From an uncultured Collinsella sp. (lineage in GTDB: Bacteria; Actinomycetota; Coriobacteriia; Coriobacteriales; Coriobacteriaceae): a stretch of DNA of 41,292 nucleotides. Below, in pieces: positions 32,135 through 39,718 of the stretch (positions within the stretch are counted from its first letter, which is position 1; each line of letters opens with the position of its first letter). Below the pieces are notes generated by a model that had not been told where the DNA came from, made no database searches, and was given only the letters and a program-made list of their open reading frames with translations. The DNA lies in assembly GCA_900545445.1 (NCBI GenBank), contig UQZH01000014.1, positions 1-41,292 on the forward strand. Direction: 5' to 3'. The translations under genes were made by a program, and so were the position numbers.

Positions 32135-33588
32135 TGGCTAATAACACCGTAAAGCTTGCGGTCGAGGAAGCCACCAAGAAGACGACTGCCGGTGATGGCC
32201 GCATCGTGCGTATCATCGGCCCTGTCGTCGACGTCAAGTTTGACGGTGCGGTGCCCCCGATCTACAACGCGCTCACGGTCGAGGCCGAGACCCCGATCGG
32301 TCATCTGAGCACGATCCTCGAGGTTGAGAGCCAGCTTCCGGGCGGCGTCGTCCGCACGGTCGCCATGTCCTCGACCGACGGTCTGCAGCGTGGTCTCATC
32401 GCCACCGATACCGGTGAGCCCATGAAGATGCCCGTCGGCCCCAAGACGCTCGGCCGCATCTGGAACGTCATGGGCAAGCCCGTCGACGGCAAGCCTATGC
32501 CCGAGGTGGAGGAGTTCTACCCCATCCACCACGCGGCGCCCCGCTTTGACGAGCTCACCACCAAGACCGAGATCTTCGAGACCGGCATTAAGGCCGTCGA
32601 CCTGCTCGAGCCCTACATCCGTGGCGGCAAAACGGGTCTGTTCGGTGGCGCCGGCGTCGGCAAGACCGTTCTGATTCAGGAGCTCATCAACAACCTCGCC
32701 CAGGAGCACGGCGGCACTTCGGTGTTCACCGGCGTCGGCGAGCGTACTCGCGAGGGTACCGACCTTTATCTCGAGATGAGCGAGTCTGGCGTTATCGACA
32801 AGACCTGCTTGGTCTATGGTCAGATGAACGAGCCGCCCGGAGCGCGTCTGCGCATCGGTCTGGCCGGCCTTACCACCGCTGAGTACTTCCGCGATCGCGG
32901 CCAGGACGTTCTGCTGTTCATCGACAACATTTTCCGCTTCTCCCAGGCAGGTTCCGAGGTTTCCGCACTGCTGGGCCGTATGCCGTCCGCCGTCGGTTAC
33001 CAGCCCACGCTGGCAACCGAGATGGGCGACCTCCAGGAGCGCATTACCTCGACCAAGACGGGCTCCATTACCTCCGTCCAGGCCGTCTACGTCCCTGCAG
33101 ACGACCTGACCGACCCGGCGCCTGCCACGACGTTCACCCACCTCGACGCCACCACGGTCCTTTCGCGTAGCATTTCGTCGCTCGGCCTGTTCCCGGCCAT
33201 CGACCCGCTCGCGTCTTCCTCCGACGCCCTCGATCCCTCGATCGTCGGCGAGGAGCACTACCGTGTCGCCGTCAAGGTCCAGGAGCTCCTGCAGGAGTAC
33301 TCCGACCTTCAGGACATCATCGCCATTCTGGGTATGGACGAGCTGTCCGAGGAGCAGCGCCTTACGGTCAACCGTGCCCGCAAGATCCAGCAGTTCCTCT
33401 CGCAGTCCTTCCACGTCGCCGAGAAGTTCACCGGCAACCCCGGCGTCTACGTCCGCGTCGAGGATACCGTCCGCTCTTTCGCCGAGATTGTCGACGGCAA
33501 GGCCGATGACCTGCCCGAGCAGGCTTTCCGCTATGCTTCCACGATTGAGGACGTGCGCGAGCGCGCCCGCAAGATGGGGGAGAAGTAG
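32134..33588 (+). CDS. atpD: ATP synthase F1 subunit beta
   Basis: A 484-residue catalytic subunit. P-loop GGAGVGKT (171-178), catalytic glutamate in GERTREGTDLYLEM (about 196-209), VLLFIDNIFRFSQAGSEVS, and the DELSEE segment of the C-terminal lever (DELSEEQ). The first 20 residues before RIVRIIGPVVDVKFD are an extension. Length is otherwise normal. Confidence 0.98.
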   Translation: MANNTVKLAVEEATKKTTAGDGRIVRIIGPVVDVKFDGAVPPIYNALTVEAETPIGHLSTILEVESQLPGGVVRTVAMSSTDGLQRGLIATDTGEPMKMPVGPKTLGRIWNVMGKPVDGKPMPEVEEFYPIHHAAPRFDELTTKTEIFETGIKAVDLLEPYIRGGKTGLFGGAGVGKTVLIQELINNLAQEHGGTSVFTGVGERTREGTDLYLEMSESGVIDKTCLVYGQMNEPPGARLRIGLAGLTTAEYFRDRGQDVLLFIDNIFRFSQAGSEVSALLGRMPSAVGYQPTLATEMGDLQERITSTKTGSITSVQAVYVPADDLTDPAPATTFTHLDATTVLSRSISSLGLFPAIDPLASSSDALDPSIVGEEHYRVAVKVQELLQEYSDLQDIIAILGMDELSEEQRLTVNRARKIQQFLSQSFHVAEKFTGNPGVYVRVEDTVRSFAEIVDGKADDLPEQAFRYASTIEDVRERARKMGEK

Positions 33589-33591
33589 GTT

Positions 33592-33984
33592 ATGCGTATC
33601 CGCATCGTGTGCCCCGTGAGCTGCGCCTATGAGGGCGACGCTGCGTTTGTGTCGATTCCGTCCACGGATGGCGAGTTTGGCGTTCTGCCTGCTCACTCCA
33701 GCGAGATCTGCACGATCGACCGCGGTTACGTTCGCGTTTCCGATAAGGCCATGGGCGCTGTCGACCACACGTTTGCCGTGGCCGGCGGCTATGTCCAGGT
33801 TGCGGAAGATGTCGTGACCGTTCTCGCCGAGCGCGCTTGCGATTTGGCGACCGTCGATGCCGACAAGGTTAAAGCTGATATTCAAGGTTTTGAAGAGAAG
33901 CTGGGTAATTTGTCGGAGGATGATGCACGCCGCGCCTACCTCTATAATGAAATCGCATGGTGTAAGCTCAAGCTTGCCCAATAG
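33592..33984 (+). CDS. atpC: ATP synthase F1 subunit epsilon
   Basis: A 130-residue rotor-foot and regulatory subunit. N-terminal beta sandwich: the family's FVSIPSTDGEFGVLPAHS match and FAVAGGYVQVAEDVVTVLAERA. The C-terminal helical pair (about 90-130) is present, so the inhibitory extended state is possible. ATG four bases after the atpD stop. Followed by a terminator. Confidence 0.95.
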   Translation: MRIRIVCPVSCAYEGDAAFVSIPSTDGEFGVLPAHSSEICTIDRGYVRVSDKAMGAVDHTFAVAGGYVQVAEDVVTVLAERACDLATVDADKVKADIQGFEEKLGNLSEDDARRAYLYNEIAWCKLKLAQ

Positions 33985-34020
33985 TCAAACGATTTAGCGT
34001 TCGACCATTTGCGAACACAT

Positions 34021-34059
34021 CATGCCCGGGATGGCCCAGCCACCCCGGGCATGCTTTTT
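34021..34059 (+). terminator. Intrinsic terminator of the ATP synthase operon
   Basis: CATGCCCGGG (34021-34030) and CCCGGGCATG (34044-34053) form a perfect 10-bp stem with a 13-base loop, then CTTTTTG. It lies between atpC and murA, only 14 bp before the murA start, so partial read-through could also feed murA. Confidence 0.8.
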
Positions 34060-34072
34060 GAAAGGGTAGACC

Positions 34073-35356
34073 TTGGATATTATCCGCGTTGAGGGTGGCC
34101 ACGCCATCGGAGGCTCCGTGCCCGTCTCGGGTGCCAAGAACTCCGCGCTCAAACTTATGGCGGCAACGCTTCTGGCGCCGGGCAAGACGACGCTGCAGAA
34201 CGTGCCCGATATTTCCGATGTCCACGTGATGGGCAAGGTGCTCAAGGGCATGGGCGCCACGATTGAAGTTCTCGATGAGCACACGCTCGAAATCGATACC
34301 TCCCAGGTTGATTCCTGGGAGGCTCCCTACGAGCTTGTCGCCAAGATGCGCGCCTCTACGGCCGTGATGGGCCCCCTGCTGGGTCGTTTCCATCGCGCCA
34401 AGATCGCCATGCCGGGCGGCTGCAACCTGGGCGCTCGCAAGATCGATATGCATATCTTGGGTCTCGAGGCTCTGGGCGTCGAGTTCGACACCGCCCACGG
34501 CTACATCAACGCCAGCGCTCCCCAGGGTCTGCACGGCACCACCGTCACGCTCGAATTCGCGAGCGTGGGCGCCACCGAGAACCTCATCATGGCTGCCGTG
34601 CGCGCACAGGGCACCACGGTTATCGACAACGCTGCCCGCGAGCCCGAGATCGTCGACCTTGCCAACATGCTCAACGAGATGGGTGCCAAGATCGTCGGCG
34701 CAGGCACGCCCGTCGTGACCATCGAGGGCGTGGAGGAGCTGCATCCCGTTACCCATTGCGTGGTGGGTGACCGCATCGAGGCCGGCACCTTTATCGTCGC
34801 CGGCGCCCTCATGGCCGATGAGCGCGGCGTCGATGTTACGGGCTTCTGCCCCATCCACCTGGGAATGGTGCTCAAAAAGATGGAACTTATGGGCATCGAG
34901 TGCGAGCGTATCGAGAACGGCGTCCACGTCAATCGCGTCGAGCGCATCAGGCCGGTCGATATCCAGACGCTTCCGTTCCCGGGTTTCCCGACCGACATGC
35001 AGGCGCAGATCATGGTGCTTTCGGCCCTTGCCGACGGAAGCTCCGTAATTACCGAGAACATCTTCGAGAACCGCTTTATGTTCGCCTCCGAGCTCGTGCG
35101 TATGGGTGCCGATATTCGTATCGAGAGCCATCACGCCATGATTCACGGCGTCAAGGGCTTCTCGGGCGCACAGGTCACCTCGCCCGACCTGCGTGGCGGC
35201 GCAGCGCTTGTGGTTGCCGGTCTTATCGCCGATGGCGTTACCGAGGTCTCGGCCATCCATCACATCAAACGTGGCTACGAGCAGTTTGTCGAAAAGCTGC
35301 AGGCGCTTGGCGCGCATGTCGAACATGCCACCGTTCCCGATCCCGTCATCTACTAA
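34073..35356 (+). CDS. murA: UDP-N-acetylglucosamine 1-carboxyvinyltransferase
   Basis: A 427-residue enolpyruvyl transferase for the first committed step of peptidoglycan synthesis (PEP plus UDP-GlcNAc). The catalytic lysine is K22 in SGAKNSALK, and the fosfomycin-reactive cysteine is C117 in PGGCNLGARKIDMH, so the enzyme is expected to be fosfomycin-sensitive unless uptake is lacking. TTG start at 34073 is supported by AAAGGG six bases upstream. It is followed after 12 bp by the LCP gene, forming a cell-wall operon. Confidence 0.96.
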   Translation: MDIIRVEGGHAIGGSVPVSGAKNSALKLMAATLLAPGKTTLQNVPDISDVHVMGKVLKGMGATIEVLDEHTLEIDTSQVDSWEAPYELVAKMRASTAVMGPLLGRFHRAKIAMPGGCNLGARKIDMHILGLEALGVEFDTAHGYINASAPQGLHGTTVTLEFASVGATENLIMAAVRAQGTTVIDNAAREPEIVDLANMLNEMGAKIVGAGTPVVTIEGVEELHPVTHCVVGDRIEAGTFIVAGALMADERGVDVTGFCPIHLGMVLKKMELMGIECERIENGVHVNRVERIRPVDIQTLPFPGFPTDMQAQIMVLSALADGSSVITENIFENRFMFASELVRMGADIRIESHHAMIHGVKGFSGAQVTSPDLRGGAALVVAGLIADGVTEVSAIHHIKRGYEQFVEKLQALGAHVEHATVPDPVIY

Positions 35357-35368
35357 TGCAGGTTGCCT

Positions 35369-36595
35369 ATGTTTAACAAGAAACCCCTAGCGGATAACAC
35401 CCGAAGACCCTCGACTGGTGCGCAGGCCAAGATCTACAGCCGCGACAATGTCGCACGCTATTCCGAGCGCGCCCGTCAGCGCCGTCGCGGCCGCACGGTT
35501 CGCCGCGTAGCTCTCATCGCCGTACTCGGCGTGCTGCTGAGCGCCACGACTGCTGCGGGTCTGTGGTTTGCCACTATCATGGGCAAGCTTGGCGACTCCA
35601 ATGTCATTACCAACAACCTGCGCCAGATTCTGGTCGATACCAATGAGGCAAAAGATCCGTTCTACGTGTTGCTTCTTGGTACCGACGGTCGTCCGGGCGA
35701 GGATACGTATCGTGCCGACTCGATTATCCTGGCACGCATCGACCCCACGCAAAAGCTGGCGACGCTCATTTCCGTTCCGCGCGACACCAAGGTCGTGTAC
35801 AAGGGCGAGACCATGAAGATCAACGCCTGCCACACCGTTGGCGGCGCCGAGGCCATGGTCCAGGCGGTCAACGAGCTGTGCGGCGTGCAGATTTCTCACT
35901 ATGCCGAGGTCAGCTTTGACGGCATGCAGTCGCTTATTGATTCGGTTGGCGGTATCGACATCAACGCGACCGACGACGTCGACGATCCCGAGCATCTGGA
36001 TATTAAGATTACCGCTGGTCAGCAGCATATGGACGGCGCTACCGCTCTTACCTATGCCCGCTGCCGCTACACCTATGCCGACGGCGATTACACGCGCATG
36101 CGCCATCAGCGTCAGGTGCTTGGCGCCCTTGCCAACCAGATTCTCAATAACTTCGATGCCACGAAGATCTTTGGCCTGGTTAATTCGCTGTCCGATATGC
36201 TCGTAACCGATATGAGCGTTCAGGATATCGTGTCCACGGTCAATGCCATGCGCGGCATGGATGTCGAGGGCATCTACTCGGCCAACCTGCCTTCGTACGC
36301 CGACGACAGCACTATGATCGACGGCGTGAGCTATGTCTTTGTTTACGAAGACGAGCTTAAGGAAATGATGGCCCGCGTTGACGCCGGTGAGGATCCCAAG
36401 GGCCCCAACACCATGGGCCTTTCAGACGGCTCCAGCTCCACGATCGGTGACCTCAACAACAATACGTCCGAGGACTACGCATATGGCACCGCGACCTCGT
36501 CGGGTGGCTCGGACGATTCCGACGATTCGAGCGACGGCTCCGATTACTACGAAGAGCCCACCGGTGACGGCAACGGCTACGAAGCCAACTATTAG
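35369..36595 (+). CDS. LytR-CpsA-Psr (LCP) family cell-wall polymer ligase
   Basis: A 408-residue membrane-anchored enzyme, predicted to transfer polyprenyl-linked glycopolymers onto peptidoglycan. A basic cytoplasmic N-terminus (RARQRRRGRTVRR) precedes a single membrane segment (about 45-70). The LCP domain has LLLGTDGRPGEDTYRADSI, ISVPRDTKV (the arginines and aspartates for pyrophosphate and metal binding) and ALTYARCRYTYADGDYTRMRHQRQV. The C-terminal 60 residues are Ser/Asp/Gly-rich and probably disordered. ATG at 35369; a TTG six bases earlier is an alternative. A structured repeat starts two bases after the stop. Confidence 0.93.
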   Translation: MFNKKPLADNTRRPSTGAQAKIYSRDNVARYSERARQRRRGRTVRRVALIAVLGVLLSATTAAGLWFATIMGKLGDSNVITNNLRQILVDTNEAKDPFYVLLLGTDGRPGEDTYRADSIILARIDPTQKLATLISVPRDTKVVYKGETMKINACHTVGGAEAMVQAVNELCGVQISHYAEVSFDGMQSLIDSVGGIDINATDDVDDPEHLDIKITAGQQHMDGATALTYARCRYTYADGDYTRMRHQRQVLGALANQILNNFDATKIFGLVNSLSDMLVTDMSVQDIVSTVNAMRGMDVEGIYSANLPSYADDSTMIDGVSYVFVYEDELKEMMARVDAGEDPKGPNTMGLSDGSSSTIGDLNNNTSEDYAYGTATSSGGSDDSDDSSDGSDYYEEPTGDGNGYEANY

Positions 36596-36596
36596 A

Positions 36597-36768
36597 GTTA
36601 CGCGGGCTTACCAGCCCGCGTAACGGCTCGACGCTGCGCGCCGCCCAAGGCGACAATTTGTCATTCAAAAGGCAGGGCATGACCAGAAGGTCAATGCCCT
36701 GCCTTTTTCATGCCAACTTGTTCGCCTTGGACGTCGCTCGCTGACGTTGGCTCAACCTGCGATGCCGA
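36597..36768 (+). repeat. Structured composite repeat, copy 3, with embedded terminator
   Basis: A perfect 12-bp hairpin GTTACGCGGGCT/AGCCCGCGTAAC with TACC loop (36597-36624), then GGCTCGACGCTGC. A long-range stem follows (36642-36653 with 36722-36733, one mismatch). The inner hairpin (36668-36684 with 36689-36706) is followed by TTTTT. The tail reads GCTCAACCTGCG as in copy 2. Likely terminates the murA-LCP transcript. Confidence 0.82.
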
Positions 36769-36783
36769 CTACTTTTCTTGCAC

Positions 36784-36828
36784 CAAAAATCGCCCCGTTC
36801 TCTGTTGAGGACGGGGCGATTCGTCTTT
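36784..36828 (-). terminator. Intrinsic terminator of pepT (possibly bidirectional)
   Basis: A 15-bp stem with one G-U pair (36788-36802 with 36807-36821) and a TGTT loop. On the minus strand it is followed by TTTTTGG; on the + strand by CGTCTTTT. It lies 27 bp beyond the pepT stop. Confidence 0.85.
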
Positions 36829-36847
36829 TGGGCTTATGCAGCCAGTC

Positions 36848-38095
36848 TTATGCGAAACGGGCGACGAGCTCCTGCAGGACGTCGGTCATCTTGACGAGCG
36901 AGCTGACCGGGACAAACTCGTTGACGCCGTGGTAACAGTAGCCGCCTGTCGAGAGGTTGGGGCAGGGCAGGCCGCGGAACGACAGCTGTGCGCCGTCGGT
37001 GCCGCCGCGAATCGGCAGTACTTGGGGCTCAACGCCGCAGGCAAGGTAGGCTTCCTTGGCAACATCAATAAGCTCGGGATAGTCACGAACGATCTCGGCC
37101 ATATTTCGATACTGCTGCTTAATCTCGACCGTTACGCGCTCCTCGCCCAGTCGCTGGTTGAGTAGTGCGGCGGCGGCATTCATCAGCTCGAGTTTCTGCT
37201 GGAACTTGGCGGCATCGTGATCACGGACGATATAGCGCGCCGTGGCATGGTCGACCGTTGCCGAGACGCCCTCAAGGTGATAGAAGCCCTCGTAGCCCTC
37301 GGTGTATTCCGGGCGCTGCTCGTAGGGGAGCAGGGCGTTGAATTCGCAGAACAGGTTGCCCGCGTTGACCATGCGCCCCTTGGCGTCGCCGGGGTGAATG
37401 GACTGGCCCTCAAAGCGAACGGTTGCCTCGGCGGCGTTGAAGCACTCCCACTCAAGCTCGCCAACCGGACCGCCGTCGACCGTGTAAGCGTACTTGCAGC
37501 CGAAGACCTCGATATCCAACAGCTCGGCACCGTGACCGATTTCCTCGTCCGGGCAGAAGCAAATGCCGAGCGCGGGATGGGGCAGGGAGGGATCCTGCGC
37601 GATGCGTGCGACAAGCGCCATGATTTCGGCGACACCCGCCTTGTCGTCGGCGCCCAGCAGTGTAGTTCCGTCGGTGCAGACAAGGTCCTCACCCACCAGG
37701 TTGTTGAGGGCAGGAAGTTTGGCGGTGCTCATGGACACGGGCTTGCCGTCGACGATGCCGCAAACCAGATCGCCGCCCTCGTAGTGCACGATGTGCGGCG
37801 CTACGCCGGCGCCCGGCGCGACCTCGGTGGTATCGAGGTGCGCGATCAGGCCCAGGGCGGGCTTATTCTCGGAACCGGCGCTAGCGGGAATGTGCGCGCA
37901 GACATAGGCGTTTTCGGTTACATGGGCATCGGTTGCACCCAGCTCGCGCAGTTCTTCGGCAAGCACGTTGGCAAGGTCGAACTGTACGGTGCTCGACGGC
38001 ACCTGGTCGCAGTTGGCATCCTCGGACTGCGTGTTGATCTGGACATAGCGCAAAAAACGCTCGAGGACGTCGGGGTCCGTGGTGGTGTTTTCCAT
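36848..38095 (-). CDS. pepT: Peptidase T (tripeptide aminopeptidase)
   Basis: A 415-residue M20B metallopeptidase removing the N-terminal residue of tripeptides. Seen: first metal ligand in LGLIAHLDTTEV, bridging aspartate in GADDKAGVAEIMAL, catalytic glutamates in CPDEEIGHGAELLD, AYTVDGGPVGELEWECFNAA split as the lid region, SIHPGDAKGRM, and PIRGGTDGAQLSFRGLPCPNLSTGG with late His in YHGVNEFV. ATG at 38095 follows GGAG at good spacing; an upstream extension of 32 codons would cross the palindromic operator region and is rejected. Divergent from a DtxR-family gene. Confidence 0.95.
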   Translation of the reverse strand: MENTTTDPDVLERFLRYVQINTQSEDANCDQVPSSTVQFDLANVLAEELRELGATDAHVTENAYVCAHIPASAGSENKPALGLIAHLDTTEVAPGAGVAPHIVHYEGGDLVCGIVDGKPVSMSTAKLPALNNLVGEDLVCTDGTTLLGADDKAGVAEIMALVARIAQDPSLPHPALGICFCPDEEIGHGAELLDIEVFGCKYAYTVDGGPVGELEWECFNAAEATVRFEGQSIHPGDAKGRMVNAGNLFCEFNALLPYEQRPEYTEGYEGFYHLEGVSATVDHATARYIVRDHDAAKFQQKLELMNAAAALLNQRLGEERVTVEIKQQYRNMAEIVRDYPELIDVAKEAYLACGVEPQVLPIRGGTDGAQLSFRGLPCPNLSTGGYCYHGVNEFVPVSSLVKMTDVLQELVARFA

Positions 38096-38142
38096 AAAGA
38101 TCGCTCCAATCTTGGTCGTCGTGTGCAACAAGAACTCTAGCA

Positions 38143-38162
38143 CGGTATGCCGCGGCATACCG
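38143..38162. promoter_or_regulatory. 20-bp perfect palindrome between pepT and the DtxR-family gene
   Basis: CGGTATGCCG followed directly by CGGCATACCG. It lies where the -35 regions of both divergent promoters would be: TAGAAT (38179-38184) towards the regulator and TAGAGT (minus strand, about 38135-38140) towards pepT. It is a good candidate operator for a dimeric regulator, possibly the adjacent DtxR-family protein. Confidence 0.65.
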
Positions 38163-38215
38163 CGACGCTTGGATGGGGTAGAATCAGCCATTGAGTGCAG
38201 AAGGGACGGATGTTC

Positions 38216-38638
38216 ATGGATACGACAAATAGCTCGCGCGAGCTACACCTAACGGTGGCGAACGAAGACTACTTGGAGTGCATGGTTCGCATCGAAAGCG
38301 AAGATGGGGAGACCGGCGGCGTGCGGTCGGTCGATATCGCACAGCGCCTTGGCGTCTCGAAGGCATCGGTCAACAAGGCGGTTTCGGCTCTCAAGGCATC
38401 TGAACTTGTCGAACAGTCTCACTACGGCAAAGTTATCTTGACTGACCGTGGGCGCGAGGTCGGCTCGGCTATCTGGTATCGCCATCGTCTGGTCCGCACG
38501 TTTTTGGTTCAGGAACTCGGTGTCGAATTTGAGCGAGCCGATTCCGAGGCCTGCATGATGGAGCATGCTCTATCCGAGGACACGATGAACCGCTGGCTCG
38601 CCTATCTCGAAAAGCAGGGAATCAGCGTCGAGGAATAG
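38216..38638 (+). CDS. DtxR/MntR-family metal-dependent regulator
   Basis: A 140-residue regulator with a winged helix at about residues 15-80 (VRSVDIAQRLGVSKASVNKAV is the helix-turn-helix area) and a dimerisation domain after it. Likely metal ligands by alignment to MntR/DtxR are D18 and E21 (NEDYLE), H90 (YRHRLV), and C113, E116, H117 (EACMMEH). It therefore combines an MntR-like first pair with a DtxR-like Cys-Glu-His set. No SH3-like C-terminal domain. The ATG at 38216 has AAGGGA nine bases upstream; ATG 38210 is too close to it. A methyltransferase gene follows after 10 bp. Confidence 0.85.
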   Translation: MDTTNSSRELHLTVANEDYLECMVRIESEDGETGGVRSVDIAQRLGVSKASVNKAVSALKASELVEQSHYGKVILTDRGREVGSAIWYRHRLVRTFLVQELGVEFERADSEACMMEHALSEDTMNRWLAYLEKQGISVEE

Positions 38639-38648
38639 CGGGATATAT

Positions 38649-39542
38649 ATGGATACGAGTTATTACAACCGCTTTGGTGCCGAGGAACTTACGCGCCGCT
38701 TGTCGAGCGAGACCTTGTTGGCGCAGGGCCCCATGGGCAGTGTTCTGTTGAGTGAGTACGATGCCGCCGACATTCCACCGGCGTTTTGGAATCTGGCAGA
38801 GCCGCAGACCGTTTCTCGTATCCATCGCTTGTATGTCGCCGCCGGCGCGCAGGTGCTCATTACCAACACCTTTCAGGCATCAAGCTATGCCCTCAAGCAC
38901 GACCAGATTGCGCCGTCCGTGGCGGAGGTCAATCGCGGGGCCGTCGACGATGCTCGCCAGGCGCACCCACAGCTGCTGCTGGGCTCGATGGGCCCGATTT
39001 GTATTGAGTGGTTTGCCGAGGACTCTGCCGAGTATCGTGAAATCCGAGGCATTGCGCGCGAACAAGCGCACGCCTTGCTCAATGCTGGTGTTGACGGTCT
39101 GCTGATCGAGACGGTGACGTCTATCCGTAATTTGCAGCCCATGCTTGCCGGCGCCCGAGATGCCGCCGACGGTATGCCTGTCCTGGTGAGTTTTGTCGTT
39201 GACGATAAAGGCGACCTGTTGGGCGATGGCCTCAACATCGAGGCAGCCGTTTTGTACGCCGAAAAACACGGCGCAAACTCGGTTGGTGTTAATTGCTGTT
39301 CGCTTGCGGCCGCGAACGCGGCGGTGCCCAGGATGGTTGCATCGGCGACTACTCCCGTCACGGTGCGTCCCAATGCGGGAAATCCGGTTCAGACACAGGA
39401 TGGTCCCGTGTGGCATGAGGACCCCGAAGCCTTCGCTCGCGCATGCGTCGAGTGGAAGCGGGCGGGCGCCGCAATGGTAGGCAGCTGCTGCGGAACCACG
39501 GCGGTTACGACAGCCGCTATGGCAGATGCGCTCAATATATAG
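38649..39542 (+). CDS. Homocysteine S-methyltransferase family protein
   Basis: A 297-residue zinc barrel of the BHMT/MmuM/MetH-N type, predicted to methylate homocysteine to methionine. The start of the barrel is LLAQGPMGSVLL (usually DGAMGT), then ITNTFQASSY, SMGPI, GLLIETVTS, and the zinc cysteines in GVNCCS (about residue 218) and GSCCGTT (about 279-280). As it lacks the other MetH domains, the methyl donor would be S-methylmethionine or a betaine, or a separate corrinoid protein; which cannot be told. Possibly co-transcribed with the regulator just upstream. Ends before a terminator. Confidence 0.88.
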   Translation: MDTSYYNRFGAEELTRRLSSETLLAQGPMGSVLLSEYDAADIPPAFWNLAEPQTVSRIHRLYVAAGAQVLITNTFQASSYALKHDQIAPSVAEVNRGAVDDARQAHPQLLLGSMGPICIEWFAEDSAEYREIRGIAREQAHALLNAGVDGLLIETVTSIRNLQPMLAGARDAADGMPVLVSFVVDDKGDLLGDGLNIEAAVLYAEKHGANSVGVNCCSLAAANAAVPRMVASATTPVTVRPNAGNPVQTQDGPVWHEDPEAFARACVEWKRAGAAMVGSCCGTTAVTTAAMADALNI

Positions 39543-39567
39543 AACCCGAAAATGGGAGTATCGAATC

Positions 39568-39594
39568 ACCGCCCCCGCTGGGGCGGTTTTTTTT
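39568..39594 (+). terminator. Intrinsic terminator after the methyltransferase gene
   Basis: ACCGCCCC and GGGGCGGT form a perfect 8-bp stem with CGCT loop, followed by a run of T from 39587 to 39594. Confidence 0.9.
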
Positions 39595-39718
39595 GTTGGC
39601 GGTGCGCACCTCGACGCTTTTGCCTAAACGGTGAACGAGCGTGCCGGCGGCTTGCCGGATGCCCGTTGCGGGTATACCTCATGCGTACCATGATCCAAAC
39701 ACTGCGAGGTGTCTGCGC

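Noticed and set aside
31945..33981. A 678-residue minus-strand protein opposite atpD and atpC
   Set aside because: Antisense shadow of highly conserved ATP synthase genes.
38096..38191. Longer pepT start at 38191
   Set aside because: The extra 32 codons cross the palindrome and promoter area, have no family similarity, and the ATG at 38095 has a good ribosome binding site.
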